Assembly (NCBI GenBank): GCA_017642695.1 | Contig: JAEPQD010000001.1 | Location: 62,001-126,000, forward strand | DNA length: 64,000 bases | Origin: Parvibaculum sp. | Lineage (GTDB): Bacteria > Pseudomonadota > Alphaproteobacteria > Parvibaculales > Parvibaculaceae | Direction of reading: 5' to 3' | Part shown: in pieces, positions 1 to 9,716 of the stretch | Numbering within the stretch: position 1 is the first letter of the stretch | Layout of the letters: the number at the start of each line of letters is the position of its first letter | Position numbers and translations under genes: made by a program | The notes under the pieces: model-generated | What the model was told of the DNA's origin: nothing | Seen by the model: only the letters and a program-made list of their open reading frames with translations | Database searches by the model: none

Positions 1-211
1 TCGCCTGCGGACCGCGCGTATAGGGCGCAAACCCGGGCAGCGTATCGACACCGAACCCTTCGCGCGCAATCCGGTCTAGGTCTTCCGCTGTATAAAGCGG
101 CTTGACGTCGATTCCCTCTGGCGTGTGCCAAACCAGCGAAGAGGAGCCCTCCCCTTTCGTCTGCTTGGCAACTGCCGCTTCCCAGTCCTTGAGCGTCTTC
201 CTGTCCGTCAT
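1..211 (-). CDS. Methylmalonyl-CoA mutase, N-terminal fragment (runs off the left edge)
   Basis: Reading leftward from an ATG at 211 gives 70 open codons with no stop, so the gene continues outside the window. The peptide begins MTDRKTLKDWEAAVAKQ and contains SLVWHTPEGIDVKPLYTAED and DTLPGFAPYTRGPQA, which is the characteristic start of the catalytic chain of B12-dependent methylmalonyl-CoA mutase. The enzyme interconverts (R)-methylmalonyl-CoA and succinyl-CoA in propionyl-CoA catabolism or anaplerosis. AGAGGCGAA just upstream of the ATG is a plausible ribosome site. Only the substrate-channel entry segment is visible; the barrel and cobalamin domain are not, so integrity cannot be judged. 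Confidence 0.88.
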   Translation of the reverse strand, partial: MTDRKTLKDWEAAVAKQTKGEGSSSLVWHTPEGIDVKPLYTAEDLDRIAREGFGVDTLPGFAPYTRGPQA

Positions 212-512
212 TTCGCCTCTAACTCGCGGAATTGCCGGCAAGTTCAAGCGTCGAGCATAGCACGCCGCGCTTCCGGCCCAAAAAACCGCGCGGAGTATCC
301 GGGAAGGCGACAGTGTGGTCAAACCTCCGGATGGGTGGGGCTCAAAGCCCTTTCTTCCCTTGCGTCAGTATCTTGCCGCTTATGCTGGCCGCCGCTCGTC
401 GCATATCCTACGGTATCGGCGCTTCAAGGATTGTGGCCGCGCGAAATGCGTGGGCCACATGTAGGGGGAACGGCCACCGGCCGACGGCCGGGAAGAAAAT
501 TCAGAGGGATGC
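212..512. other. Divergent intergenic region without a gene
   Basis: About 300 bases separate the mutase start on the minus strand from the lipoprotein start on the plus strand, so it must hold two outward promoters. Short open frames cross it but have no family resemblance or ribosome site. I see no terminator, repeat or operator that I can defend. Confidence 0.5.
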
Positions 513-1211
513 ATGTCTTTAAGCAAGATTCAGGCGGAATTTCCACGTCTCGCTATCTCTATCGTCTGTGCCGCAGCGTTGGCGCTGACCGCTTGTAGCG
601 GAGGCGGAGCCGCTCGCAAGCGGGACGCGGACGGGCGTGTCTTACCGACGCTCGCGGAGCAGGACCCATCGGGAACGCTGTATGCGAAATCCGTGAGCAT
701 GGCCGCGAAGGGCGATTGCGACGATGAAACGATGAACGTGCTGACTTGCTTTGCATATCGGGGCCATGGATACGAAGGCGCGCAGACAGCGCTCGGACAA
801 TGCGAAATCGCACTTGGCAATTCATCTGAGGGTGTCGAATGGATAAGGCGGGCGGCAAACAGTGGCTGGCCTGAGGCGCAGAAAGTCCTGGCCCAGCTTT
901 ACGTCCGTGGTGAAGCGGTCGACCAGGATGCCGTGGAGGGGGCAAAATGGGCAAAACTCTACACACGCAATCCGAGCCTTCTTTCTCTTGGCGTACAGCC
1001 CGACACATCGATCGTGGAGGAGTTTCGTGGGTCGTTAACGAGTGAACAGATCGCGCTTGCTGACCGGCGCGCTCAATCCTGGGTGCCCAAATACTGGACT
1101 CCCACCACGGAAGTTGACCGCAATGTAAAGCGCAGTTGTGACGTGGATGGCCGCCGCCCGCCGCCCAGCCGCAAGGATTTGCCGCTCGCGACGATGCCCA
1201 ACCCCTACTAG
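513..1211 (+). CDS. Sel1-repeat-like lipoprotein
   Basis: A 232-residue exported protein. Residues 1-28 form a signal peptide ending in the lipobox LTAC, so the mature protein should be anchored by a lipidated cysteine. The middle (about 90-150) has alanine- and glycine-rich helical repeats such as NSSEGVEWIRRAANSGWPEA and GEAVDQDAVEGAKWAKL, which resemble Sel1/TPR-like repeats used for protein contacts. The C-terminal part is proline and arginine rich with no recognised domain. The start at 513 has AGAGGGA just upstream. The gene stands alone and is followed by a strong terminator. The exact function is unknown; an envelope scaffold role is inference from the repeats. Confidence 0.75.
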   Translation: MSLSKIQAEFPRLAISIVCAAALALTACSGGGAARKRDADGRVLPTLAEQDPSGTLYAKSVSMAAKGDCDDETMNVLTCFAYRGHGYEGAQTALGQCEIALGNSSEGVEWIRRAANSGWPEAQKVLAQLYVRGEAVDQDAVEGAKWAKLYTRNPSLLSLGVQPDTSIVEEFRGSLTSEQIALADRRAQSWVPKYWTPTTEVDRNVKRSCDVDGRRPPPSRKDLPLATMPNPY

Positions 1212-1233
1212 AGGGCGGAAAATAGCCATTCGA

Positions 1234-1266
1234 GGCCCTGCCCGGTCCGCCGGGCGGGGCCATTTT
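1234..1266 (+). terminator. Rho-independent terminator after the Sel1 lipoprotein
   Basis: A 12-pair GC-rich stem (1234-1245 with 1250-1261, one G-U pair), a TCCG loop, then ATTTT. It sits 23 bases after the stop at 1211. Confidence 0.8.
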
Positions 1267-1365
1267 GACTTAATGCCTGAAATCTCCGTTCAGGGAAACT
1301 TTACCTCCCCACTGTAAACCCGATACCGGGTGGGCTTCTAACCTGGGGGAGGAGACCCCATCGCG

Positions 1366-3744
1366 ATGCCCGGAACGAGCATCAACACCGAAGAGTGGCA
1401 TGAAAGCCCGGGAGACATGCCGCGGGGCGACAGACCCGAGCCCGTCGCCGGGCATAACTCGGCTGTTCGCCGCGAGTTCTACCGCACCATCATGCACTCC
1501 TATCGCGCGCTGCCGGTATTCTTTCCGGTGGTCTCCGCAGCGATAGCCTTCTCCTTCATATCGGCATACCCCGCAATCGTCATAGCTATCTGGTGGCTGA
1601 CAATCGTCGCCATCCACATCGAATACGCGATCTTTCAACGGCGCTTCTTCGCCGTAGATACGGAGTCGATCGACGCCGAGGCGTGGATAAGATCGACCGC
1701 GATCCGCTACTGGCTGATGAACCTAATCTGGCTCGGCATGTTCCCACTCTTTTGGAACGCGGGCGGCGAAATGCAGAATTTCGCCATTCTCATGATTTTC
1801 GTCGTCCATGTGGTCATGTCTTCCCAGACGGCATTCTACATCGTCTCGATCCTCGTTTCGGTAACCTTTCCAATCATGACGGCCGTCATTGCCGTATGCG
1901 TAACAAACTCTGAACCAGCTTACGTGGCACTCGGCCTCGGATGTATCCCGACCTACCTCTATTTGCTGCGGATCGCTCAGCATCAGCGTAAGGCCGCCAT
2001 CGAAACGCTTGGCCTTCGATTTCACAACGCGGACCTAATTCGCGATCTCGGCCATGCACGAGATCTCTCGGAAGCGGCACGCCAACGAGTTGAGGAAGCC
2101 AACGACCAGCTCCGCCGCCGCGAGCATCACTTTCGGGCTCTGGTTGAAAACGCATTCGACGTTGTGCTCGTAACCGACGAGAAGGCAATCATACAGTATG
2201 CCTCTCCCGCCGCGAGTAAGCTCGGCCTGTCGCCGGACGCACTGATTGGCATGAACAGCCTAGATTTCCTGACCGAAGAACAGCGGGACGAAATCGTGGG
2301 CGATGCAAACAGTCCCGAAAGGAAACTGCCGGCGCGCAGCTACGAACTTGTCGTGCCGAGATATGAAGGCCGCACAATCTGGATCGAGGCGACACTCACG
2401 AACCTGCTCGACGATGAAAACGTGCGTGGTTATGTGATCAACCTGCGCGACATAACCGAACGCAAGCGTGCCGAGACAGAACAACGCAATCAGTTTCAGG
2501 TTCTACAGGCACTTGCCACCGGTGAATCTCTCACGGAAGTCATGTCCCGGCTTGCTCTCGGTGCGGAGGAAGCGAACCCTGGCGCCCGCGCGGCCGTGTT
2601 CCTGTTGGACAGCGAAAATGACCTCGTAATCTGCGCCGCACCTCACCTTCCGGACGGTTTCAACTCTTGGGTATCCGGTTTCTGGGTCGAGCACCGGGGC
2701 CGCGGCTTCGGCAAGCTGGCACTCTCGGGCAAGAAAGTCGTTACGACTGACCTTCAGGATGAACGTCACGGAAAGGACTTTTCTGACTATATGCGCAAAG
2801 CGGACATTCAGACGCTCTGGTTTCAACCTATCGTTTCCCACAACGACAGGGTGATCGGAGCATTTGCGCTCTACTTCTCCTTCCCCAACGAACCCGGCAA
2901 ATGGGAGGACGAATACCTACTTGGCATCGCGCATCTTTCCAGCATCGCCATCGAACGGCGCCGCTCGGAAGAGAACCTGCGACAGGCAACGGAAGCGGCT
3001 GAACTGGCAAACCGGGCTAAGACAAAGTTTCTCGCCAATATGAGCCACGAACTGCGAACACCCTTGAACGCCATCATCGGCTTTTCCGAAATCATGCGGC
3101 AGCAGATGTTCGGTCCGCTCGGAGCCGACCGCTACCGCGAGTACACAAACGACATCCATGACAGTGGTCGACACCTGCTGAACGTCATCGACGACATTCT
3201 TGATATTTCCAAGATCGAGGCCGGCCGCTATGCACTGGAAGATGAGGAAATCGATCTCGGGTCGGTGCTGCACTGGTCGGTGGAAATGATGCGGGCCCGC
3301 ACTCTCGACAAGCGCCAGATCGTTTCGCTTCAGCTACCCGATGAAATACCGCACCTGAGAGCCGATCAACGCGCCATGCGCCAGATAATGCTGAATCTGC
3401 TCTCCAATGCCGCAAAGTTCACGCCGGTCGACGGCAAGATTGAGCTTTCCTCGACGATAACGGAGAAAGGCGACATATGCATTTCCGTCAGCGACGACGG
3501 CATCGGCATCCCGCCCGACAAGCTCGAAGAAGTGCTTGAGCCCTTCGGCCAGGTTGACGACACCAACGCGCGCCAGCATGGGGGCACAGGACTCGGCTTG
3601 CCGATCACGAAATCGCTCATTGAAATGCATGGCGGCAGCTTCCGCATCGAAAGTACGCTGGGCGAAGGCACCACAGCAATCATGACGCTGCCGGGCTGGC
3701 GTCTAACGTGGAAGGACGGAAACGAGAAGACCGCCGCAGGTTGA
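1366..3744 (+). CDS. Membrane hybrid-sensor-type histidine kinase with PAS and GAF domains
   Basis: A 792-residue sensor kinase. Several hydrophobic segments lie between about 45 and 205 (for example PVVSAAIAFSFISAYPAIVI), so it is an inner-membrane protein. A PAS domain follows at about 250-360 and a GAF domain at about 375-535. The transmitter starts with the H-box MSHELRTPLNAIIGF, the phosphorylated histidine being residue 561. The ATPase part has the N-box LNLLSNAAKF, the G1 box SDDGIGIP and the G2 box GGTGLGLPITKSL. There is no receiver domain and no neighbouring response regulator, so it is an orphan kinase. The H-box resembles the PleC/DivJ group of alphaproteobacterial kinases, but this is only a resemblance. 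The signal is unknown. GGGGGAGGAG lies about 12 bases before the start. Confidence 0.92.
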   Translation: MPGTSINTEEWHESPGDMPRGDRPEPVAGHNSAVRREFYRTIMHSYRALPVFFPVVSAAIAFSFISAYPAIVIAIWWLTIVAIHIEYAIFQRRFFAVDTESIDAEAWIRSTAIRYWLMNLIWLGMFPLFWNAGGEMQNFAILMIFVVHVVMSSQTAFYIVSILVSVTFPIMTAVIAVCVTNSEPAYVALGLGCIPTYLYLLRIAQHQRKAAIETLGLRFHNADLIRDLGHARDLSEAARQRVEEANDQLRRREHHFRALVENAFDVVLVTDEKAIIQYASPAASKLGLSPDALIGMNSLDFLTEEQRDEIVGDANSPERKLPARSYELVVPRYEGRTIWIEATLTNLLDDENVRGYVINLRDITERKRAETEQRNQFQVLQALATGESLTEVMSRLALGAEEANPGARAAVFLLDSENDLVICAAPHLPDGFNSWVSGFWVEHRGRGFGKLALSGKKVVTTDLQDERHGKDFSDYMRKADIQTLWFQPIVSHNDRVIGAFALYFSFPNEPGKWEDEYLLGIAHLSSIAIERRRSEENLRQATEAAELANRAKTKFLANMSHELRTPLNAIIGFSEIMRQQMFGPLGADRYREYTNDIHDSGRHLLNVIDDILDISKIEAGRYALEDEEIDLGSVLHWSVEMMRARTLDKRQIVSLQLPDEIPHLRADQRAMRQIMLNLLSNAAKFTPVDGKIELSSTITEKGDICISVSDDGIGIPPDKLEEVLEPFGQVDDTNARQHGGTGLGLPITKSLIEMHGGSFRIESTLGEGTTAIMTLPGWRLTWKDGNEKTAAG

Positions 3745-3779
3745 ACTGCGAGCGGCCTTTCGCTATCGCAAGCGCGATA

Positions 3780-5072
3780 CTATTCCGCGGCCTTGGCCGG
3801 GCGGTTGGCGCCGATGAAACCGAAAAGATGCCCGCCCACCTTCCGCATCTGGATTTCTTCCGAACCTTCGGTAATGCGGTAGCGCCTGTGATGCCGATAG
3901 ATGTGCTCGAAGGGCTTGTGCCGCGAATATCCGATTGCGCCATGCACCTGTATCGCAAGATCTGCAGCCTGGCAGACGAGCCTGTTCGCTCTGTAGTTGC
4001 ACATTGAAACCTTGTCCGAAAGATACTTCGCAACATCAGGTTTCGACATCTGGTCCATCTCCCAGGCCGTCTTGTAGATGAAGTTGCGGATCATCTCGCA
4101 CTCGGTATGCGCTTCGATCAGCGGAAACTGTATCGCCTGGTTTGAGGCAAGGGGCTTGCCGAACGGCTTTCTCTGCTTGGCATAAGCAACGCTTTCATCG
4201 ATGCAGAATTGTGCGGCACCGACGCCGGAAGCTGCCTGCCGGATCCGGTTCTCGTGAACGAAGTGCTGCGCTAGTTCGAGCCCGCGCTCCGGATCGCCGA
4301 GATAGGAGCCTTCCGGCACCCACACATTGGTGAAGGACACGCGCGGATGATCGGTCGGCATATTGAAGGTCCAGAGATATTCTTCAATCTTCACGCCGGG
4401 CGTCTCGACAGGGACGATGAAGCAGGTGATGCCGAGCGCGTCACCACCTTTCCCGCTTGTCCGCGCAAAGACAAAGTCATGCGTCGCCACATGCATGCCC
4501 GTGTTCCACATCTTGGCGCCGTTGATGACCCAGCCATCGACCCCATCGCGCTTTTCGCGCTTCGCCGTCGTTTCCATCCAGGTGGCGTCGGACCCGTGAT
4601 CCGGTTCGGTAAGGCCGAAAGCGACACGTACCGAACCATCGAGAGATCCCGGAATGAATTTCTTTTTCTGCTCGTCCGTCCCAAAGTCGCGAAACATGAG
4701 AACAGTCGGAAAATTTCCGACCACAGACGTCTCGTTCTGAAGATCGTTGTGAAGACCGAGGCCCTTCGCCGCGAGGTGGTCCCGAATGACCGCCATACCC
4801 AGATTGGTGCCATCCTTGCCGCCATACTCCTTGGGTAGCGCGTAGCGCAAGTGCCCTGCCTTGTCGGCAAGCTTGCGCATCTCGCCAAGCAAGACCTCCC
4901 AGTCATGGCGCGGCAGGCCCTGATTGTCCCAGTCTGTCCTCGCATGCTCCCGGCGATGATCGAAGAAGCGCTCATTATCGTCCCGCGCCTGGAGCGGCTT
5001 GATTTCCTTCTCGATGAAGTCGTCGAGCACTGCGAGATAGTCGGTAATTTCCTTTGGAATTCTGAAATCCAT
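3780..5072 (-). CDS. Acyl-CoA dehydrogenase
   Basis: A 430-residue flavoprotein of the acyl-CoA dehydrogenase family, which oxidises an acyl-CoA to the 2-enoyl-CoA and passes electrons to ETF. Visible family features are FGLTEPDHGSDATWMETTA and WVINGAKMWNTGMHVATHDF in the middle domain, and QVHGAIGYSRHKPFEHIYRH followed by RITEGSEEIQMRKVGGHLFG at the C-terminus. The start at 5072 has GGGAGG upstream. It converges on the histidine kinase with only 35 bases between stops; a small hairpin (3764-3779, TATCGC/GCGATA) lies there. It is a stand-alone gene, so the substrate is not predicted. It resembles the ACAD10/11-like branch. Confidence 0.92.
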   Translation of the reverse strand: MDFRIPKEITDYLAVLDDFIEKEIKPLQARDDNERFFDHRREHARTDWDNQGLPRHDWEVLLGEMRKLADKAGHLRYALPKEYGGKDGTNLGMAVIRDHLAAKGLGLHNDLQNETSVVGNFPTVLMFRDFGTDEQKKKFIPGSLDGSVRVAFGLTEPDHGSDATWMETTAKREKRDGVDGWVINGAKMWNTGMHVATHDFVFARTSGKGGDALGITCFIVPVETPGVKIEEYLWTFNMPTDHPRVSFTNVWVPEGSYLGDPERGLELAQHFVHENRIRQAASGVGAAQFCIDESVAYAKQRKPFGKPLASNQAIQFPLIEAHTECEMIRNFIYKTAWEMDQMSKPDVAKYLSDKVSMCNYRANRLVCQAADLAIQVHGAIGYSRHKPFEHIYRHHRRYRITEGSEEIQMRKVGGHLFGFIGANRPAKAAE

Positions 5073-5428
5073 GACGGTGCCTCCCTGCTTCGCCCTCAGG
5101 CCCGTCTATTGCCCGGGGAGATTTTTGCGATGTCGATGCCCGACACTATAGACCCCGGTCCAGTCTCGGAAAGAGCGCGAAACGACCCATCCCGAAGACG
5201 TCCGCCGTGACGTTGGGGAAGGCCGAACAAAAAACTTTCGTTAACGGTTTGTCCGCTTAAGCCGTTGAGCAGACACAACATTTAGCCGTGAACGAAGCCG
5301 GAAAACAGGACGGTCACCGATTCGGACCCGGTTCGTTCGCCCAATATTCCATTCCTTAATTCCACGCCGGTTAACGGTACCCGGGCCTTGCTTCGGTCCG
5401 GTTTTGCGCCGAAGGTGCGTTCCGGAAC
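5073..5428. other. Divergent intergenic region, no gene seen
   Basis: The 356 bases between two outward-facing genes (acyl-CoA dehydrogenase and helicase). Reading both strands I find no coding frame with family resemblance, no tRNA-like fold and no clear inverted repeat. It is presumed to hold the two promoters. Confidence 0.5.
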
Positions 5429-8404
5429 ATGAGTACCCCACCCCCTCAGAAGACCGCTGGCCACACCCGCGACGGGATCGCCGAACGTCGCCGCATCACC
5501 GCCGTTCTCGGTCCGACCAATACCGGCAAGACCCACCTCGCCATAGAGCGGATGATGGGACACGAGACCGGAATGATCGGCTTGCCGCTCCGGCTCCTTG
5601 CCCGCGAAGTCTATGACAGGGTCGTGAAGGTCAAGGGTAGCCGCGCAGTGGCTCTCATCACGGGCGAGGAAAAGATCCTGCCCGCCGCCGCCCGCTATTT
5701 CGTGTGCACGGTCGAGGCGATGCCACTCGAACGCGAGGTCGACTTCCTCGCCGTCGATGAGATCCAGCTCGCCGCCGATCGGGAACGCGGACACACATTC
5801 ACCGACCGCCTCCTCCGCGCTCGCGGTCATTCGGAAACCATGATGCTCGGCTCCGAAACCGCGCGCGGCCTCATTCAGAAGCTGCTGCCCGGCACGCACT
5901 TCGTCAATCGTCCACGCTTTTCCGAGTTGACATGGACGGGCTCGAAGAAGATCACGCGATTGCCGCGCCGCTCTGCCATCGTCGCTTTTTCCGCCGACCA
6001 GGTTTATGCCATTGCTGAACTCATCCGCCGCCAACGAGGCGGAGCAGCAGTAGTCATGGGGGCGCTGAGCCCTCGCACCCGCAATGCCCAGGTGGCTTTG
6101 TACCAATCGGGCGATGTCGATTTTCTGGTTGCAACCGATGCCATCGGCATGGGTCTCAACATGGACGTCGACCACGTCGCCTTTGCTTCAACTCAGAAGT
6201 TCGATGGCAGACAGCACCGTTCGCTACGCGTCTCTGAGCTCGCCCAGATCGCCGGACGCGCAGGACGGCATATGAACAACGGCACATTCGGTATCACCGG
6301 CGACGCGGCGGCCCTCTCCGAGGAAACCGTGTCGTCCATAGAGAACCACCGTTTCGAGCCCGAACGCGTGTTCCAGTGGCGCAACCCGCATCTGGAGTTC
6401 GGCAGCATCGGCAGGCTGATGCGAAGCCTCGAGACACCGCCAGAGCGGGCGGGCCTCGCGCGTGCGCCCGCGGCAGACGATCTCGAGGCCCTGACGCGCA
6501 TGGTGCGCGACCCCGAGGTCGAAGCCCTCGCACGCAACCCCCATGCGATCCGGAAACTGTGGGAAGTCGCGCAAGTCCCTGACTTCCGCAAAACGCTTGC
6601 CAGCGAACATGCAACGCTGCTGGGCAGACTGTATCTTTTCCTCATGGGAAGGGGCAGTGACAGCCCGTCCCGTATTCCCGACGACTGGATCAGCCGGCAA
6701 ATCGGGATGCTGGACCGTTCAGATGGCGACATCGACGTGCTGGCCACCCGTCTGGCACACATGCGCACCTGGACCTATGTGGCGAACCGTGCCGACTGGC
6801 TCCACAATCCCGCGCATTGGCAGGAGCGCGCGCGTGCGATAGAGGATAAACTGTCTGACGCGCTCCATGAGCGATTGACGCAACGGTTCGTCGACCGGCG
6901 CACCAGCGTATTGATGAAACGTCTGCGCCAGAACGAGGATTTTATGGCGGCTGTAAATGGCGATGGTGAGGTTCTGGTCGAAGGCGAGTATGTCGGCCGG
7001 CTGGAAGGCTTTGTTTTCGTGCCCGATCCGAGGGCCGAAGGTGAACAAGGCCGTATTCTGAGATCGGCGGCTGACCAGGCGCTCGTGCCGGAGATAGCCG
7101 CGCGGGCCCAGAAGCTTGTGACCGCGCCCGATGCCGACATCTCCCTCTCCGAACATGGACGGGTCGTTTGGGCGGGCCATCCGGTCGCTGAACTGAAGGG
7201 CAGCGAGAATATTCTGCAGCCGCGCGTGGAACTCATCGCCGGCGAGGAATTGAACGGTCCGGCGCGCGAAGGCGTACAGACTCGCCTCGACGCCTGGCTC
7301 AAGATGCATGTAGCAAATGCACTCGGACCTCTCGTTTCGTTGCGCGATGCCGCCGATATCGAAGGACTGGCCCGCGGCGTTGCCTTTCAGCTGGTCGAAA
7401 ATCTCGGGGCGCTCCGACGCGAACAGGTCGCAGAGGACATTCGCACTCTTGATCAGGCAGCACGCGGTCAGCTTCGCAAGCACGGAGTACGGTTTGGCGC
7501 TTATTCCGTTTTCATGCCGGCCCTGCTGAAGCCGGCGCCGGCGCGGCTGAAGCTCATCCTCTGGGCCTTGTCGAGAAAGAAAACGAACGACCCCTTCGCC
7601 GATCTTCCTCCCGCCCCGGCTCCCGGTCTGACGTCGGTTCCTGCCGATCCGGACGCACCGGAAGAGTTCTATGGGGCCCTTGGTTTTCGTGTTTGCGGAA
7701 CACGTGCGGTTCGTCTCGACATGCTGGAGCGTGTTGCTGACATGATCCGGCCCGTCATCGCCGCCCGCACATACAATGGTGGCTTCATCGTCACACCGGA
7801 CATGATGTCGCTTGTCGGTTGTTCGGGAGAGGAATTCGCCGGACTGCTGCGTGGGCTCGGTTACCGCCAGCAGATCGAGAAGATCGTACCGCCCAGACCC
7901 GTCGCGGTTGAATCCACGGAAACATCGTCAGCCGCGACAGAACCCCCCGCCTCTCCCGCCGCCGATGCACCAGCGGAAGCGGAAGCGGAGACAAGTGATG
8001 CCGGCTCAGTCTCCGCCGAAGCGGTTGTCGCCGATGAGGCAACGGCTGCCGGGCAACCTGCCGAACAAGTATCGGTTGAGGAACAAGCGGTCCCGGCAAC
8101 GCACGCCGGGGACGAAACATCAGTGGAAGCTGCCCCCACAACAGGTGAAGCGGTAGAAACGGAAGTCTGGCGACCGACCCGACGGCGGCACGGCACCGGC
8201 AAGCATGCCGAACGCAAACCCCGCCGCGAGAAGCGGAAAGAGGACGGTGGCCCGCGGAACCGCAAGGACGACAAGGCACCGCGCGGAAATAGCCGCTCCG
8301 AGCAACGAAACGACGCCAAGCGAAAGCCGCAGGAACGAAAGCCGGATCCGGACTCGCCCTTCGCGGCCCTGGCCGTGCTCAAAGAGCGCGGCCGCGGCAA
8401 CTGA
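5429..8404 (+). CDS. SUV3-like ATP-dependent RNA/DNA helicase with a long charged tail
   Basis: A 991-residue superfamily 2 helicase. The Walker A motif is GPTNTGKT (residues 28-35), the DExH-type box is VDEIQLA (about 109-115), and motif VI is QIAGRAGRH (about 271-279). GPTNTGKT with DEIQ is the signature of the mitochondrial SUV3 group and its alphaproteobacterial relatives, which unwind RNA and assist RNA decay. Residues up to about 830 follow the family; the last 160 are low complexity: first alanine and glutamate rich, then strongly basic (RRRHGTGKHAERKPRREKRK). The tail may recruit RNA or RNase partners, as seen in bacterial degradosome helicases; this is inference. The next gene, an S4 RNA-binding protein, begins 5 bases after its stop, which supports co-transcription and an RNA role. 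Confidence 0.9.
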   Translation: MSTPPPQKTAGHTRDGIAERRRITAVLGPTNTGKTHLAIERMMGHETGMIGLPLRLLAREVYDRVVKVKGSRAVALITGEEKILPAAARYFVCTVEAMPLEREVDFLAVDEIQLAADRERGHTFTDRLLRARGHSETMMLGSETARGLIQKLLPGTHFVNRPRFSELTWTGSKKITRLPRRSAIVAFSADQVYAIAELIRRQRGGAAVVMGALSPRTRNAQVALYQSGDVDFLVATDAIGMGLNMDVDHVAFASTQKFDGRQHRSLRVSELAQIAGRAGRHMNNGTFGITGDAAALSEETVSSIENHRFEPERVFQWRNPHLEFGSIGRLMRSLETPPERAGLARAPAADDLEALTRMVRDPEVEALARNPHAIRKLWEVAQVPDFRKTLASEHATLLGRLYLFLMGRGSDSPSRIPDDWISRQIGMLDRSDGDIDVLATRLAHMRTWTYVANRADWLHNPAHWQERARAIEDKLSDALHERLTQRFVDRRTSVLMKRLRQNEDFMAAVNGDGEVLVEGEYVGRLEGFVFVPDPRAEGEQGRILRSAADQALVPEIAARAQKLVTAPDADISLSEHGRVVWAGHPVAELKGSENILQPRVELIAGEELNGPAREGVQTRLDAWLKMHVANALGPLVSLRDAADIEGLARGVAFQLVENLGALRREQVAEDIRTLDQAARGQLRKHGVRFGAYSVFMPALLKPAPARLKLILWALSRKKTNDPFADLPPAPAPGLTSVPADPDAPEEFYGALGFRVCGTRAVRLDMLERVADMIRPVIAARTYNGGFIVTPDMMSLVGCSGEEFAGLLRGLGYRQQIEKIVPPRPVAVESTETSSAATEPPASPAADAPAEAEAETSDAGSVSAEAVVADEATAAGQPAEQVSVEEQAVPATHAGDETSVEAAPTTGEAVETEVWRPTRRRHGTGKHAERKPRREKRKEDGGPRNRKDDKAPRGNSRSEQRNDAKRKPQERKPDPDSPFAALAVLKERGRGN

Positions 8405-8409
8405 CTCCC

Positions 8410-8793
8410 GTGAACGATGTCGCCGGACAGCCAGGCCAGCGGATCGACCGCTGGCTTTGGTACGCGCGCTTTCTGAAAAGCCGCTCCCTCGCCGGTACCT
8501 TCGTGCAGACAGGCCGGATCAGGGTCAACGGCGAACGAATCTCCCGGGCGAGCCGCCTCGTACGGCCGGGCGATGTTCTCACTTTCCCTCTCGGTCCCCA
8601 TATCAGGGTCATCAAAGTCATTGCGGCGGGCACCCGCCGGGGCCCCGCGCCGGAGGCGCAGCAACTTTATGAGGATCTTGACCCTCCGGCCGAACGGCGG
8701 GAAGCAGAAGTGCAGCGGAACCCGGGTACCGATACCGGCAGACCCACCAAGAAGGAACGCAGGGCAATTGTGGCGCTGAAACACAGACAATAA
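8410..8793 (+). CDS. S4-domain RNA-binding protein (Hsp15/HslR-like)
   Basis: A 127-residue basic protein with an S4 domain at about 10-70: QRIDRWLWYARFLKSRSLAG, then GRIRVNGERISRASRLVRPG and DVLTFPLGPHIRVIKVIAAG. The family includes Hsp15, which binds stalled 50S subunits carrying nascent chains and recycles them. The start is GTG, only 5 bases after the helicase stop, so translation is probably coupled. The tail is charged and ends KKERRAIVALKHRQ, common in alphaproteobacterial members. Confidence 0.88.
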   Translation: MNDVAGQPGQRIDRWLWYARFLKSRSLAGTFVQTGRIRVNGERISRASRLVRPGDVLTFPLGPHIRVIKVIAAGTRRGPAPEAQQLYEDLDPPAERREAEVQRNPGTDTGRPTKKERRAIVALKHRQ

Positions 8794-8849
8794 TTCACAA
8801 TTTTTCTTGTAGTTGAATCCGTCTCCCGTATCGTGTAGGTAAAATTAAC

Positions 8850-9314
8850 ATGTTGACCACACTCAAATCCTTCCTGCTCGGCACTCCCGAAGAGCAGCTC
8901 GAAGAAGCGGACGATCTGCAGGTTGCAGTGGTAGCACTGCTGATCCGGGCAGCCACATCCGACGCCGACTTCGGCAATGAGGAACGAGATGCGATCCGCG
9001 GGATCGCAGCGGAGCACTTCGGGCTTTCTGCCGATGAAGTATCGTCTCTCGTCGCGGCCGCCGAGGGAGAAGAAGCCGAAACCCTGGATCTGCACCGCTG
9101 GACTCAGTCGATCAAGCAAGCTTACAGCGAAGAAGAACGTGTCGGCCTCATCGAGAAGATGTGGGAAGTCGTCTATGCGGATGGTGTTCTCGACGACTAC
9201 GAAGCCAACTTGTTGCGGCGCGTCGCGGGCCTGATATACGTTCCCGACCGCCAATCCGGAGAAGCGCGCCAGCGCGTGATCAACCGGCTTGGAATATCGC
9301 CCCGAAAGGACTGA
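8850..9314 (+). CDS. TerB-like (tellurite resistance B fold) protein
   Basis: A 154-residue all-helical acidic protein. VVALLIRAATSDADFGNEER and IEKMWEVVYADGVLDDYEAN are the two half-repeats of the TerB/DjlA-N-like fold, each with acidic residues that bind metal in characterised members. The role in alphaproteobacteria without a ter operon is not known; tellurite resistance should not be assumed. It is downstream of the helicase/S4 pair and upstream of FdxA, all on the same strand. No strong ribosome site is visible before the ATG. Confidence 0.82.
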   Translation: MLTTLKSFLLGTPEEQLEEADDLQVAVVALLIRAATSDADFGNEERDAIRGIAAEHFGLSADEVSSLVAAAEGEEAETLDLHRWTQSIKQAYSEEERVGLIEKMWEVVYADGVLDDYEANLLRRVAGLIYVPDRQSGEARQRVINRLGISPRKD

Positions 9315-9377
9315 CTTGCGTTCGGGGCCCCCGATTGAAGTGCGGACCGTTCTCGCGCCGCACGACTGGAGAGTGCG

Positions 9378-9716
9378 ATGACATATGTCGTGACCGAAGC
9401 CTGTATTCGCTGCAAATACATGGATTGTGTCGAAGTTTGCCCCGTCGACTGCTTCTATGAGGGCGACAACATGCTGGTCATCCACCCCGACGAGTGCATC
9501 GATTGCGGCGTTTGCGAACCCGAATGCCCGGCCGAAGCAATCAAGCCCGATACCGAGCCGGGGCTCGAGAAGTGGCTGGAGTTGAACACCGAATACGCCA
9601 GCAAATGGCCGAACATTACGATCAAGCGCGATCCGCCCGCCGATGCGGATGACTGGCAAGGCGTAAGCGGCAAGTTTGAAGAGCACTTCAGCCCGGAAGC
9701 TGGCGAGGGAGATTGA
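9378..9716 (+). CDS. fdxA: Seven-iron ferredoxin FdxA
   Basis: A 112-residue 7Fe ferredoxin. The first cysteine group, [18 protein letters not shown], and the second, [16 protein letters not shown], give the standard ligands for one [3Fe-4S] and one [4Fe-4S] cluster. The C-terminal extension ([16 protein letters not shown]) is typical of the proteobacterial FdxA family. It is a cytosolic one-electron carrier; its partner is not shown by the context. GGAGAG precedes the ATG. A terminator follows at 9815-9841. Confidence 0.95.
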   Translation: MTYVVTEACIRCKYMDCVEVCPVDCFYEGDNMLVIHPDECIDCGVCEPECPAEAIKPDTEPGLEKWLELNTEYASKWPNITIKRDPPADADDWQGVSGKFEEHFSPEAGEGD

